In this document: in pieces, positions 33,798-43,761 of the stretch
How the letters are laid out: the number at the start of each line of letters is the position of its first letter
Numbering within the stretch: position 1 is the stretch's first letter
Assembly (NCBI RefSeq): GCF_003946725.1
Contig: NZ_RHOY01000004.1
Span: 1 to 64,000, forward strand
Direction of reading: 5' to 3'
Source of the DNA: Agrilactobacillus yilanensis
GTDB taxonomy: Bacteria > Bacillota > Bacilli > Lactobacillales > Lactobacillaceae
DNA length: 64,000 nucleotides
Notes under the pieces: generated by a model
What the model saw: only the letters and a program-made list of their open reading frames with translations
Told to the model about the DNA's origin: nothing
Databases searched by the model: none
Made by a program: the position numbers and the translations under genes

Positions 33798-34670
33798 TTA
33801 AATTGCAACCTTAGTCAAAGCTAAAGCAAAATCACCAATCGTTGCTGAGCCGTTATGTTTAATCAACGGCATTACAATATAGTTATCAATTGCTGGTGTT
33901 GAAACATAACCATTTAGTAATTTCACAAATTGCTGTTTAATTTTCTTTAGAAATTCACCATTCATCACACCGCCGCCTAAAACAATCTTTCCTGGGCGAA
34001 ACATTAATGTTGTTTGAATTAGCGCCTGTGCAACGTAATAAGCCATAATATCCCATACAAAGTTTGTTTGCGGCACAGTCTCACCGCGCTTACCTAACCG
34101 GGCTTCAAATGTTGGTCCAGAAACTAAACCTTCCAGACAGTCCCCGTGATACGGACAAGTTCCCGCAAAAGCCATATCTTTAGGATGTCGTTTCACATTC
34201 ACATGACCCATTTCTGGATGCCCTAGATCCCCAATGAATTGACCATTATTGATGATCCCTGCACCAACACCAGTCCCAATTGTATAATAAGCTAGCGAAT
34301 TAATTTTTTCACCCGTCATTCGGGACATAATATATTCGCCATAAGTAGACCCATTAACATCGGTTGTAAGATAGATTGGTACTTCTAGACCCGCTTTTAA
34401 AATACCGTATAAGTCTGTATCCCGCCAATCAAGCTTAGGAGAAGTTGTAATATAGCCGTATTTAGCATGATCCTGCCGTAATTCTAATGGACCAAACGAG
34501 GCAATACCTAACGCTTCAATTTTAAAATTTTTAAAATAATCAATTACCTTTTTTAAGGTAATACTTGGTTTTTCTGTAATAAAATATTTAGAATCTACAA
34601 TATTGTAATTATCATCACCTACAGCACAAACGAACTTTGTACCACCGGCTTCTATACTACCAACTAACAT
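33798..34670 (-). CDS. ROK-family sugar kinase (fructokinase-like)
   Basis: A 290-residue kinase. EAGGTKFVCAVG at the N-terminus binds ATP phosphate, and the catalytic Asp lies in TTDVNGSTYGEY near residue 105. GTGVGAGIINNG and GHPEMGHVNVKRHPKD...CPYHGDCLEGLVSGP form the zinc-binding ROK signature. Sequence style fits the fructokinase/mannokinase branch common in lactobacilli. In this operon it likely phosphorylates mannose or a similar hexose freed by the GH38 enzyme. It lies 15 nt downstream of the mannosidase gene. Confidence 0.87.
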   Translation of the reverse strand: MLVGSIEAGGTKFVCAVGDDNYNIVDSKYFITEKPSITLKKVIDYFKNFKIEALGIASFGPLELRQDHAKYGYITTSPKLDWRDTDLYGILKAGLEVPIYLTTDVNGSTYGEYIMSRMTGEKINSLAYYTIGTGVGAGIINNGQFIGDLGHPEMGHVNVKRHPKDMAFAGTCPYHGDCLEGLVSGPTFEARLGKRGETVPQTNFVWDIMAYYVAQALIQTTLMFRPGKIVLGGGVMNGEFLKKIKQQFVKLLNGYVSTPAIDNYIVMPLIKHNGSATIGDFALALTKVAI

Positions 34671-34685
34671 GTCTCGCCACCTTTT

Positions 34686-37600
34686 TTATTTAAACCGAAA
34701 CTGAATTGTTTTTACTTCATAAGGTGCCAGTGTCAATGTAACAACGGGCGTGTCCTGCCAAACCGTTTCTTCAGTATCTTCTTCCATCAAGTTAACTTCT
34801 GCCCATTCTTTAAATTTGAATTTAGGGGTTAAGGTTACCTTTCTTTGTCCACCAGTATGATCATGAAGCCGCAAAATCATTGTTTCGTCATTTTCCCCCT
34901 GTTTGATAGCATCGACAGCAAGCACTTGCGTTTTTGGCATTTCGAATAAGACAGCTTCTTTTTCAGCTAATTCATTTTTGCTTACTGTAATGGGTTGATT
35001 TAGCGCCCAAGCATTTTGCTCCACAGCCCCCGTTACAAAATCGCCAGCATGCGGTAATAAACTATATGTGAATTCATGTGTGCCAATATCTGCCGTAGGA
35101 TCTGGGCTAACGGCACCCTTTAGCAAAGTCAATGTCAGCTGCTGATCTTTAATCGCATAGCCATATTTTGAATCATTCAATAAAGCAACCCCATAATTGT
35201 GTTCGGATAAATCTGCCCACTGATGTCCAACTGTTTCAAATTTGGCCCAATCCCAGCTGGTATTCCAAGTTGTCGTCCGAGTCAAATTACCAAATTGAAT
35301 TTGATAACGCGCTTCTGTTGCCCGAATATTGGCTTCAAATGCGGTTTTTAATAGCTTTTGCCGCTCTTGCCAAAGCACTTTCGTCTTAAAATCAATTCTT
35401 CTTGAGTCTCGATATAAAATCATAGATTGTTGAATTTTAGAATTTAAATAAGTGAATTCAAAATTGATTACAGCTTGCAAAGCCGTATTTTCAACAACTT
35501 TAATTTGAGTTGCATTCAAGATTTGCTTTTTTTGAATATAATAAGCATCAATGTTCCAAGCATCATAATCCCGAGGTTTATCTTCAAAAATTTCAAAAAC
35601 ATTACCTAATCCGTGTTCCGTTAAAACTTGACGTTGATTCTGTCGATCATAAATTTCAGTTAACTGACCTTGATCATTCCAAGTTATTTTGTAATTATTT
35701 GTAGTCACTGTGTTTTCTGAAATAGTAGCTACCGGTGCTTCCTGGGTAGCATTAACTAATTTTACAGGTGTGAACTTAATTTTTTTAGTGCCCAATCCCG
35801 GAATTTCAGGGACAAAAACTTGATAACCCGTTGCCTTTTTGACACTGGTTAATGCTTGACCTTTAACATCTGTAAAGTGGCCAACCCGTTGCTCGCTGAT
35901 AAAGACGGTTTCAGATCGAGCCCATCCGGCACTATTCCACAAAGTGTACGTCGTTTCTGCTTCTGAAGCGGCTGTTTTTGAAGTCAGTGTTGCTTGAATT
36001 TTTTGAATAATTTCTAGCGCTTGGTCATATTCATGGTGCGCATCTTCATAGACTTCATGAATTGCTGAGCCCGGAATAATATCATGGAATTGATTTCTCA
36101 AAACAATCGTCCAAGCTTGATGCAACAAAGCTTTAGGAAAATTACCATTAAAGATTGTCTGAAATTCTAATTCTCTAAGTTTTAATTCCAATTTACGATT
36201 CATTTTTTTCATGTAAGCCTGACTAGTATAAGTCCCTCGATGAAATTCTAAGTAAAGTTCACCATCCCAAGTTGGTACATATCGGTCTGTTTTAGCAACG
36301 GTATCATGGAGTTTATCAAAGAAAGCATTGGCGGTTGCTGTTTTAACATGAGGCAGACCTGGAATTTGATCTAATTTGCGCCGACTTTCTAACATATCCC
36401 GAGAAACACCGCCGCCACCATCACCATAGCCATAAGCCAATAATAGGTTTTCATTAAATATTTTGTCACTATAAGCGTCATAAATACCTTTTACCGAACT
36501 GGGCGTCATCAGCCCATTATACGTGTAAAACCAAGAATCTGGGTTCTCTGCCATTTTACCTGGATCTGGTGTTGTGATGAAATGTGTCAAAATTTCAGTG
36601 CCATCAATACCTCGCCACATAAAGGTATCATGGGGCATACGATTATATTCATTCCAACTAATTTTAGTTGTCATAAAGGTTGTTAATCCTGACTTCTTGA
36701 GAATTTGTGGCAAAGCCCAAGAATAACCAAAAACGTCTGGCAACCACAGATAATGTGGTTTCTTATGGAACTCTTTTGCCATAAATTCGGTGCCATACAA
36801 AATTTGTCTAACTAAAGACTCCCCTGAAGGCATATTACAATCTGCTTCCAGCCACATGCCGCCGTCAACTTCCCAACGGCCTTCTTGAATACGTGCCTTA
36901 ATTTGGGCATAGATTTCTGGATAGTCCGCCTTAATAAATTGATAGATTTGTGGTGTTGACTGTAAAAAAACATAATCTAGATATTGTTCCATTAATCTTA
37001 AGACCGTTGAAAATGACCGTGCTGCCTTTTCATGGGTATGCTTTAAACGCCATAGCCATGCTAGATCTATATGGGTGTGGCCAATAGCCGTGACACTAGC
37101 CTTAGTGCCTTTGACTGTATGTGTCAAATAATCCGTTAATAGCGCATCTGCTTTTTTGCAGGAAAGATAAAAGTCTTCTGAGCCCGGAACTTGCCAATCA
37201 ATTAACTGAAAGCCCCGATCTAAGGTATTTAACATTTCAACTCGATCTGAGCTATCTTTTGCTAAAATAGCCACCGTATCGACCATATTTCTAGCTGTAA
37301 AATACAAATTATCAACAGACCGGTCTAAGTGCGCACTAGCCGCCATTTGAAATTTATTAATAATTTCTTGATTAGGATCTCCATGCCGACCGTATAACCC
37401 TGTCCAGAGTTTAATGGCTAATGTAATTTTTTGATGCTGCCATTTTTTATCTAAAATAACTTCTTTATGATTGGCATCAATGCCTTGATAAGGTACATCA
37501 TTAATAAAAAGTAGCCCTTCAAAACCAGTCTGATGTAAATTACTAGGTAAGCCCAAATCAAATAACAAAATTGTATTATCTTGATCGGGCACTTCAAAAT

Positions 37601-37811
37601 CAGCTGTTAACCAAATATACTGATCTAAGCCTCGCCACTCATAACCAGGTTCAACTGCTTGCCATGCCACAGCTTTAGGCGGATAGTTCACTTGTTTTGT
37701 ATTATCAAAATACATCCGCCAATTAGGGATGGGGCGCTTATTTTGATAGCGATAAGGTTCTAATTCCTGAACACGTTTCTGAATCTTTTCCTGAGTAAAA
37801 AACATATCCAT
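34686..37811 (-). CDS. Alpha-mannosidase, GH38
   Basis: A 1041-residue cytoplasmic enzyme that hydrolyses terminal alpha-mannosides. AIGHTHIDLAWLWRLKHT near residue 245 holds two zinc ligands, and LWLPDVFGYSWALPQIL near 355 holds the nucleophilic Asp. LAYGYGDGGGGVSRDML near 465 and LRNQFHDIIPGSAIHEVYEDA near 575 complete the GH38 signature. No signal peptide is present, so the substrate must be imported, presumably by the GPH transporter encoded just upstream. Confidence 0.94.
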   Translation of the reverse strand: MDMFFTQEKIQKRVQELEPYRYQNKRPIPNWRMYFDNTKQVNYPPKAVAWQAVEPGYEWRGLDQYIWLTADFEVPDQDNTILLFDLGLPSNLHQTGFEGLLFINDVPYQGIDANHKEVILDKKWQHQKITLAIKLWTGLYGRHGDPNQEIINKFQMAASAHLDRSVDNLYFTARNMVDTVAILAKDSSDRVEMLNTLDRGFQLIDWQVPGSEDFYLSCKKADALLTDYLTHTVKGTKASVTAIGHTHIDLAWLWRLKHTHEKAARSFSTVLRLMEQYLDYVFLQSTPQIYQFIKADYPEIYAQIKARIQEGRWEVDGGMWLEADCNMPSGESLVRQILYGTEFMAKEFHKKPHYLWLPDVFGYSWALPQILKKSGLTTFMTTKISWNEYNRMPHDTFMWRGIDGTEILTHFITTPDPGKMAENPDSWFYTYNGLMTPSSVKGIYDAYSDKIFNENLLLAYGYGDGGGGVSRDMLESRRKLDQIPGLPHVKTATANAFFDKLHDTVAKTDRYVPTWDGELYLEFHRGTYTSQAYMKKMNRKLELKLRELEFQTIFNGNFPKALLHQAWTIVLRNQFHDIIPGSAIHEVYEDAHHEYDQALEIIQKIQATLTSKTAASEAETTYTLWNSAGWARSETVFISEQRVGHFTDVKGQALTSVKKATGYQVFVPEIPGLGTKKIKFTPVKLVNATQEAPVATISENTVTTNNYKITWNDQGQLTEIYDRQNQRQVLTEHGLGNVFEIFEDKPRDYDAWNIDAYYIQKKQILNATQIKVVENTALQAVINFEFTYLNSKIQQSMILYRDSRRIDFKTKVLWQERQKLLKTAFEANIRATEARYQIQFGNLTRTTTWNTSWDWAKFETVGHQWADLSEHNYGVALLNDSKYGYAIKDQQLTLTLLKGAVSPDPTADIGTHEFTYSLLPHAGDFVTGAVEQNAWALNQPITVSKNELAEKEAVLFEMPKTQVLAVDAIKQGENDETMILRLHDHTGGQRKVTLTPKFKFKEWAEVNLMEEDTEETVWQDTPVVTLTLAPYEVKTIQFRFK

Positions 37812-37843
37812 AATCTACACGACATCCTTCAAAAATTAGTCGA

Positions 37844-39370
37844 CTACTTATTACCTTTAACCGTTTTTCCAGCAGGCCAAACATTAGCGTAGTCAATCCC
37901 TGTTAACGTCTTGACAACTGACTTCGTTTCTTCAGTGGCATCTGCTTTTGAACCACCAGCTTTAAGCCGATTAACTTCGTCTACCACGATACCATGGGTC
38001 TTTTTATTGACTTTGAAAGTTAATGCGAATAATAAGGCAATAATAATTAAACCACCTGCACCAAATACTAACGCATTTAAAATGGCATGTTGTGTCCCTA
38101 GAGGCTGTGTTTTAGCACCTTTGACAAAACCATTGGCATCTAAAAATACCCCTACAAGTACCGTTGCTAAAGCTGCCGTTGCATTTCTTAAGAAGGTCAT
38201 TACTGAAGCAAAAACACCAGCTCTATTTTTACCAGCGACGATTTCATCAACGTCGGGAATAAATGGATAAACATTCCAAGGGGTGAACTCTAATGTAGAC
38301 CGACCAATTTGATAAACAAATGAAACAACAAATAATAAGGCAACAATATGTTCAGGCATTGTTTTAGCAATCAAGTAATAAGCCACTAGCATCAACAACA
38401 TTAAACTGTAACCGAACATATATAACCAACGTGGCCCAAATTTAATGATTAAAAAGCCACCTACTAAGGTCATAGCAACCCCAACAATTGATAGTGACAA
38501 GACATTAGCTGCTACAGTAGCGGTTACCCCGAGTACATAAACACAGAAATAAGTAAATACGGTGTTATAAACATCTTTCCCTGTAAATGAGAATAAATAT
38601 ATAGCTAAATGTTTTCTAAAACTCTTGATCTTAAAAGTAGAGAAATAAGCTTTGATATCTTCGGCAAAAACTTTGAAGAAGCTTTCTTTTTCATCAACAT
38701 CATCTGTCGCAATTTCGCTTACTGGCCGTTCCCAAGTGTTAAATGCCGTAAAGAACATGGCAATCGCAAAAATAATGGCAAAGAGTAACCCATTAATAAA
38801 GAAAGGTACTGGACTGTTCTGGCCTAAAATTCTGAATAATTGCCCAGGAATAAATGTTGCTAAAAATGTCGCACTTGCTGAAAAGAACATCCGTGCTGTG
38901 GATAATTTTGTCCGTTTATTAAAGTCAGTCGTCATTTCAGTTGGTAATGTTTCAAAAGGAATCATTACTGCAGTGGAAATGGCATCAAAAGCGGCAAAGG
39001 TCAATAGATAATACCAGAAATTTAAGCCGCTGACCCACATCAATGCAAAACACAATAGTAGCGGTGATCCAATGAATAAGAAGAAATGCCGTCTACCAAA
39101 TTTTTTACCTAAACGATGTTTATAGAAATTATCGGTAAAGCCACCCATAAGTAGACCAACTATGGCCGTTACAATTTTCCCAACACCAACAATAATAGCC
39201 CCATCTGTCGCCGTTAAATTACAGTAGGAAGTATAGAAAAACAACATCCATGCGCCGATGATTGTTTGACCCCCACCACCAATAAAGTCTGTAATCCCAA
39301 ATGAAACCGCTGTACCTAACGTTATATCTCGCTTAGTGTATATCCGCTTAGATAACTTGTTAAAAGCCAT
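37844..39370 (-). CDS. GPH-family sugar:cation symporter
   Basis: About 508 residues and 12 helices. It has the motifs of glycoside-pentoside-hexuronide symporters (GGFTDNFYKHRLGKKFGRRHFFLFIGSPLLLCF near residue 75 and TPWNVYPFIPDVDEIVAGKNR near 370), and a cytoplasmic tail. It is the first gene of the glycoside operon and probably imports the mannoside or rhamnoside. I start at ATG 39370 with AAGGGAG 8 nt upstream; the alternative GTG at 39379 lies inside that ribosome site. Confidence 0.88.
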   Translation of the reverse strand: MAFNKLSKRIYTKRDITLGTAVSFGITDFIGGGGQTIIGAWMLFFYTSYCNLTATDGAIIVGVGKIVTAIVGLLMGGFTDNFYKHRLGKKFGRRHFFLFIGSPLLLCFALMWVSGLNFWYYLLTFAAFDAISTAVMIPFETLPTEMTTDFNKRTKLSTARMFFSASATFLATFIPGQLFRILGQNSPVPFFINGLLFAIIFAIAMFFTAFNTWERPVSEIATDDVDEKESFFKVFAEDIKAYFSTFKIKSFRKHLAIYLFSFTGKDVYNTVFTYFCVYVLGVTATVAANVLSLSIVGVAMTLVGGFLIIKFGPRWLYMFGYSLMLLMLVAYYLIAKTMPEHIVALLFVVSFVYQIGRSTLEFTPWNVYPFIPDVDEIVAGKNRAGVFASVMTFLRNATAALATVLVGVFLDANGFVKGAKTQPLGTQHAILNALVFGAGGLIIIALLFALTFKVNKKTHGIVVDEVNRLKAGGSKADATEETKSVVKTLTGIDYANVWPAGKTVKGNK

Positions 39371-39463
39371 GCCACACACTCCCTTAAATTAAATAATTGC
39401 AGAGAATATTAAACTAAACACAATTAAGTGATATATTAATATTCTAAACTTTAACAATTAGTG

Positions 39464-39477
39464 TAATCGCTTACCGA
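39464..39477. promoter_or_regulatory. cre-like site in the divergent control region
   Basis: TGTAATCGCTTACC differs from the cre consensus TGWAANCGNTNWCA only at the last base. It lies between the GPH operon and the divergent AraC-type gene, fitting CcpA control of sugar catabolism. Confidence 0.45.
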
Positions 39478-39550
39478 GTGCATAGAAACTAACAAACTAA
39501 TTAATAAGGTACACAAATCAAATATTCATTTTTTTCGAGGAGGCTTTTAT

Positions 39551-40420
39551 TTGTTTTATCATCTTAATTTAGCCAAACCTGCGCATTTTGATCAATGCCA
39601 TAAGTATCTATTAAACAAGTATCAAGTCCATTCAACACCTATACCAATCTCTAACTGCTGTCTAATTTTTGTTATTGAAGGCGCATTGAATGTAACGACT
39701 ACCGATAAAAATATGGCTTTACAGCAAGGGCAATGGTACTTTAACCCCGATCAAAAAATGATTCAAAAAATAGAAGCTACTGCAAAAACGCAATTCTATT
39801 TGCTGACTTTCGCCTCGTCCTCGACGATTCATCAAGCTGCAACTTCTTTTTTAGATCACCATGACGGTTTTGATGTGACTTTGCCTGAATTTGATTTTCC
39901 TAAAAATACTCATACCGTTGAAACCTACTTAAATAAATTGGAAACCAATTTAAACCAGCTGGCCTATAAATCCACTTTAAGTAACGACTATCTCTTATCT
40001 GAAATTTTAATCGAACTTCGAGATCAATTTGTAGATAACCTATTAAATAGTCCTAAAAATACCCCACTAAAGCGTACACCAGCAAAATTTGAAAGAATCA
40101 TGCAGTGGTTAGCACTGCATGCCGATGAGACTTTAGAAGTAACTGCAATTGCAAATAGATTTGATATCACCCCTGAATACTTAACCTATCTATTTAAAAC
40201 TTATGAAGGTGTGTCAACAATTAAATTTATTCATAATTTAAAAATTTCAAAAGCCAAAGACTTATTATTAACAACCAATATGTCTGTCAAACAAATCGGT
40301 TATTATTTGGGTTTTAAAAATATCAAATATTTCATGCGCTTATTTAAAAAAGAAATCGGCTACACCCCCACAGATTTCAGAAATAATTTTTCAGTTTCCA
40401 TTCCCTTACCTGAAATATAA
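39551..40420 (+). CDS. AraC-family transcriptional regulator
   Basis: A 289-residue regulator with an N-terminal cupin-like sensing domain (residues 1-150) and a C-terminal double helix-turn-helix (IMQWLALHADETLEVTAIANRFDITPEYLTYLFKTYEG, then AKDLLLTTNMSVKQIGYYLGFKNIKYFMRLFKKEIGYTP). The start is TTG 39551 with GAGGAGG seven bases upstream. It is divergent from the GPH/GH38/ROK/GH78 operon and is the likely sugar-responsive activator of that operon. Confidence 0.9.
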   Translation: MFYHLNLAKPAHFDQCHKYLLNKYQVHSTPIPISNCCLIFVIEGALNVTTTDKNMALQQGQWYFNPDQKMIQKIEATAKTQFYLLTFASSSTIHQAATSFLDHHDGFDVTLPEFDFPKNTHTVETYLNKLETNLNQLAYKSTLSNDYLLSEILIELRDQFVDNLLNSPKNTPLKRTPAKFERIMQWLALHADETLEVTAIANRFDITPEYLTYLFKTYEGVSTIKFIHNLKISKAKDLLLTTNMSVKQIGYYLGFKNIKYFMRLFKKEIGYTPTDFRNNFSVSIPLPEI

Positions 40421-40574
40421 CCGTTTAAGTATTTTAAATCACATTACCATTTTATTTTAATAAATTATGCCATTTATAAATTTCCAAGGCAAAAACATTG
40501 CCTCCTTTTCTGGTTTTATTTTAAAATATAGTAAATATAATTTATCTTTTAACCAATCAAGCGAGGTGTTTAAA

Positions 40575-41399
40575 ATGCAGCATGCCTTAGGTGAAATTTT
40601 AAAACAGGCCCGTTTAACCCAGCACCTGTCTCAAAAACAAGTTGCTGAAAATATCTGTTCCCAGCCAACTATCTCTGCGATTGAGCGCAATTGCTGTACC
40701 CCTAATGCCAAATTACTGATTGCCTTATGTCGGCGTTTGACTTTAGAAGTGGCCCAAATCGACTTAGCCCAGCCCTTCAATATTAGTAATAATTTAAAAA
40801 TCGAACGGACTTTAAGCCAATTATGTGAACAGCATAACTACAAAGATTTATATCAATTTTTGACCATCGATCAAACTATCAATAGTATTCAAACCGCCAC
40901 TCAATTACAGGCCTACTACTATTATTTGGGTATCGCTAAATTCCAGTTAAACCAAAGCCTCCCCCAAGTTGAACAAAGTTGGCAACTATCTTTAGCTAAC
41001 GCCCCCATGGCCGCCAATTTATCCACGCTCAGCCGTCTAACGTACAGTTCTTTAGCTTGCATCTCTGCCAAACGTGGCCTGAATAAACAGGCTCAGCAAC
41101 GTATTTACACGGCCTTAGCTGATTTAACAGCCACGGCTTATGATGAGAATCAAAATATTTGTTTTTACTTAACGGCGCTGACTTGCTACCAGCTGCATGA
41201 TTTCATTGGCAGCCTGCAGCTTTTAGACCGGGGTATTCAATTTACTAGCGCCCATGATTCCCAGTATTTATTGGCCAACTATTATTGCCTAGTGGCTCAA
41301 ATTCTTGACGCCCAAGAACATCACAATTTGAAAAAAGAAGCTTTGCAGCAAGAGCAATTGCTGTTTGGCCTACTTCAGCAAAGCAGTGACAGCCTTTAA
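40575..41399 (+). CDS. XRE-family regulator with TPR-like C-terminus (Rgg/PlcR-like)
   Basis: A 274-residue protein. Residues 5-60 are an XRE helix-turn-helix (LGEILKQARLTQHLSQKQVAENIC, QPTISAIERN), and the remainder is helical with repeated Tyr/Leu patterns (YYYYLGIAKFQLNQ) as in RRNPP regulators, which bind short peptides. No peptide gene is apparent next to it. I start at ATG 40575, because GCGAGGTG stands just upstream; a longer frame to 40467 lacks a ribosome site. It is followed by a terminator at 41406-41448. Target genes are unknown. Confidence 0.82.
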   Translation: MQHALGEILKQARLTQHLSQKQVAENICSQPTISAIERNCCTPNAKLLIALCRRLTLEVAQIDLAQPFNISNNLKIERTLSQLCEQHNYKDLYQFLTIDQTINSIQTATQLQAYYYYLGIAKFQLNQSLPQVEQSWQLSLANAPMAANLSTLSRLTYSSLACISAKRGLNKQAQQRIYTALADLTATAYDENQNICFYLTALTCYQLHDFIGSLQLLDRGIQFTSAHDSQYLLANYYCLVAQILDAQEHHNLKKEALQQEQLLFGLLQQSSDSL

Positions 41400-41405
41400 A
41401 AGCAC

Positions 41406-41448
41406 GTAAAGAAGCTAGATCAACGTTAAATTGATCTAGCTTCTTTGC
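41406..41448. terminator. Bidirectional terminator between convergent units
   Basis: AAAGAAGCTAGATCAA pairs exactly with TTGATCTAGCTTCTTT around a short loop, ending both the XRE gene and the hydrogenase operon. Confidence 0.85.
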
Positions 41449-41458
41449 TTAGTGTGAA

Positions 41459-42007
41459 CTAACTTAACTTGGTGCTATTCATTAATGGTCGCAAAATTGG
41501 TAATAGAACCGTTGCGATAATGCCACCAATTAATGCTGTAATCAGCTGGGGTGCTGAAAACATCGCTGTTAAAATAGTACTCTGCGGTGGTGCCACGGCT
41601 AGAATATTTTGAACCAGCAGTTTTACAATTAACAAATATAACACGATAAACTTTAAGCCAGCAGCGACAATCGTTGCTAGAATATAAGTTGCTAACTGCG
41701 GCAAATTTAGCTTAGCCGTCAAGTAATGCCAAATTAAAACTAAAACCACATTACCGATCATAATACAAGGTAATAACGGCAGTACTTTAGGTCCGATACC
41801 TAAGATAGATGCCAAAACCGGCGATAAAATAGCCACCGTTACCCCACTGGATAAACCGCCTAACATCACGGTGATAATTAAGGTGAGATTCACTAAAGAA
41901 CCTGTGACCAAAGTCATCCCCAAAGGCGCTGTTACTGCTTGAAAAACAATCAGAATTGCCAAAAAAAGTGCCGTCTTAGCAACCCATTTTGCAGGTGAAG
42001 CTTTCAT
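41459..42007 (-). CDS. Membrane protein resembling ECF transporter S components
   Basis: A 182-residue protein with five or six helices (FLAILIVFQAVTAPLG, LTLIITVMLGG, GVTVAILSPVLASILGIGP, and the C-terminal LITALIGGIIATVLLP). Size, helix number and the hydrophobic pattern resemble S components of ECF vitamin/metal transporters, which bind the cargo. It is the third gene of the hydrogenase operon, 32 nt after hydA. A link to hydrogenase function (cofactor precursor, metal or flavin supply) is inferred only from position. Confidence 0.65.
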   Translation of the reverse strand: MKASPAKWVAKTALFLAILIVFQAVTAPLGMTLVTGSLVNLTLIITVMLGGLSSGVTVAILSPVLASILGIGPKVLPLLPCIMIGNVVLVLIWHYLTAKLNLPQLATYILATIVAAGLKFIVLYLLIVKLLVQNILAVAPPQSTILTAMFSAPQLITALIGGIIATVLLPILRPLMNSTKLS

Positions 42008-42039
42008 AGTTCGTCATCTCTATTAATTTTATAATTATT

Positions 42040-43761
42040 TTAGCGCTCTGCTGCGGAGTGATGCGTATGCAAAACAGCCTCTGCTTTTTCAGAAAGTGGG
42101 GTGCCAAAATATTCTTTATAAACTTCTTTGATTGATGGATTTTCATGGGAGAAGCGAATGGTATTCCGCTCATCCAAATTATACAAAGTTGGTGCCCGGC
42201 GTGCTGCCCATTCTTCACCATCGTGAATTGGTTGACCACCGCCGCCAACACAGCCACCAGGGCAGGCCATGACTTCTACAAAGTCACATTGCCGTCTGCC
42301 AGCTTTTAGATCTTCAATCAAATGCCGCGCATTTCCTAAACCATTTACCGCAATCCCACGAATTGGGATGCCATTGATTTCAGTATCCACTTCTCGACAG
42401 CCGTCTTGCCCTCTAGCGGCTTTAAAAGTATCCGCATCGGTATTTTTATCATTAACGAAATAATAAGCTGATCTCAAAGCCGCTTCCATAACCCCACCGG
42501 TTGAACCAAAGATCACACCGGCACCACTGGCAACGCCTAAAGGATCATCTAATTCGCTTTCTGGGAAGCTGCGTGGATCTAAATACTCACTCTTAATCAT
42601 CCGATCTAATTCCCGCGTCGTTAAAACAAGATCTACATCCGGCGTCCCATCTTCACGAGTCATACTTGGCATATCCGCTTCGGATTTCTTGGCAATACAA
42701 GGCATAATTGAAACAGAGAAAATTTGATCTGGTTTTAAGCCCATTTTTTCAGCATACCAAGTTTTTGTCACGGCGCCAAACATTTGCTGTGGTGACTTAG
42801 AAGTTGATAAATGCCCTAATAATTCTGGATATTCTGTTTTAGCAAACCGAACCCAACCCGGACAACAGGATGTAAATAGTGGTAAATTATCATCTGGTCG
42901 ATCACCCATAAAATGTAAGAATTCTGAAGCTTCTTCCATAATGGTCAAATCTGCAGAAAAGCTGGTATCAAAAATATAATCAAAGCCGATATGCCGTAAC
43001 ACACTGGCCAAACGTTTAACCGTCCCCTCTTTAGGGGTCATCCCAAAGTCTTCACCCCAAGCTGCCCGAATGGATGGGGCAATTTGGACGACAGTCGTAA
43101 CATCTGGATCAGCTAAAGCCGCCATCATTCTTGGCACATCGTCTCGTTCACTCAACGCCCCAACTGGACAATGGGTGACACATTGACCACATAATGAACA
43201 ATTTACTTCACTAATTGGTAGATTTTCCCGAACACCAATATCGCTTTCACTGCCAGGATGCAACACATCCCACACATGCAGCTGCTGAATCTTGTCACAG
43301 ACTTGGACACAGCGCATACACTTAATACATTTACTATTATCACGAATTAATGGGAAAGCCATATCCCATTTCTGAGCTGCTAATTCTTTTTCATAGTCTT
43401 GACTCGTGACCCCCATATTGTTGGCCAAATCCTGCAGACTACAATTATCCCCCCGCACACAACTAGTACAATCCACTCTATGCTGGCTTAAAATTAATTC
43501 CAAATTTGTCTGCCGAGCTTCACGGACAGCTGGAGTATTGGTTGCTAAACGCATACCTTCTGAAACCTTTGTATTACAGGCCGTCACCAACTGATCTTTG
43601 CCTTGCATCTCCACAAGGCACATGCGACAGGACCCAATTTCATTCAAATGTGCATAATAACATAAAGTTGGAATATGGATGCCATGATTTTCAGCGGCAT
43701 CTAAAATCGTTGTCCCTGCTGGTACATCCATCTCTTGTCGATCCATTGTAATTTTTACCAT
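42040..43761 (-). CDS. hydA: [FeFe]-hydrogenase catalytic subunit
   Basis: A 573-residue enzyme, the same modular size as clostridial CpI, that reduces protons to H2 or the reverse. Domains in order: plant-type [2Fe-2S] (C34, C45, C48, C62), the His/Cys [4Fe-4S] site (H94, C98, C101, C107), a two-[4Fe-4S] ferredoxin unit (C145-C155 and C188-C198) and the H-cluster domain with TSCCPGW (297-303), MPCIAKKSEADM (353-364) and ACPGGCVGGGGQP near 510. All three H-cluster signatures are intact, so the protein should be functional. Its start overlaps the end of the upstream GltD-like gene. Cytoplasmic by sequence. Confidence 0.96.
   Translation of the reverse strand: MVKITMDRQEMDVPAGTTILDAAENHGIHIPTLCYYAHLNEIGSCRMCLVEMQGKDQLVTACNTKVSEGMRLATNTPAVREARQTNLELILSQHRVDCTSCVRGDNCSLQDLANNMGVTSQDYEKELAAQKWDMAFPLIRDNSKCIKCMRCVQVCDKIQQLHVWDVLHPGSESDIGVRENLPISEVNCSLCGQCVTHCPVGALSERDDVPRMMAALADPDVTTVVQIAPSIRAAWGEDFGMTPKEGTVKRLASVLRHIGFDYIFDTSFSADLTIMEEASEFLHFMGDRPDDNLPLFTSCCPGWVRFAKTEYPELLGHLSTSKSPQQMFGAVTKTWYAEKMGLKPDQIFSVSIMPCIAKKSEADMPSMTREDGTPDVDLVLTTRELDRMIKSEYLDPRSFPESELDDPLGVASGAGVIFGSTGGVMEAALRSAYYFVNDKNTDADTFKAARGQDGCREVDTEINGIPIRGIAVNGLGNARHLIEDLKAGRRQCDFVEVMACPGGCVGGGGQPIHDGEEWAARRAPTLYNLDERNTIRFSHENPSIKEVYKEYFGTPLSEKAEAVLHTHHSAAER

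Noticed and set aside
39371-39379. GTG start for the GPH transporter
   Set aside because: The GTG overlaps the AAGGGAG ribosome site that serves the ATG at 39370.
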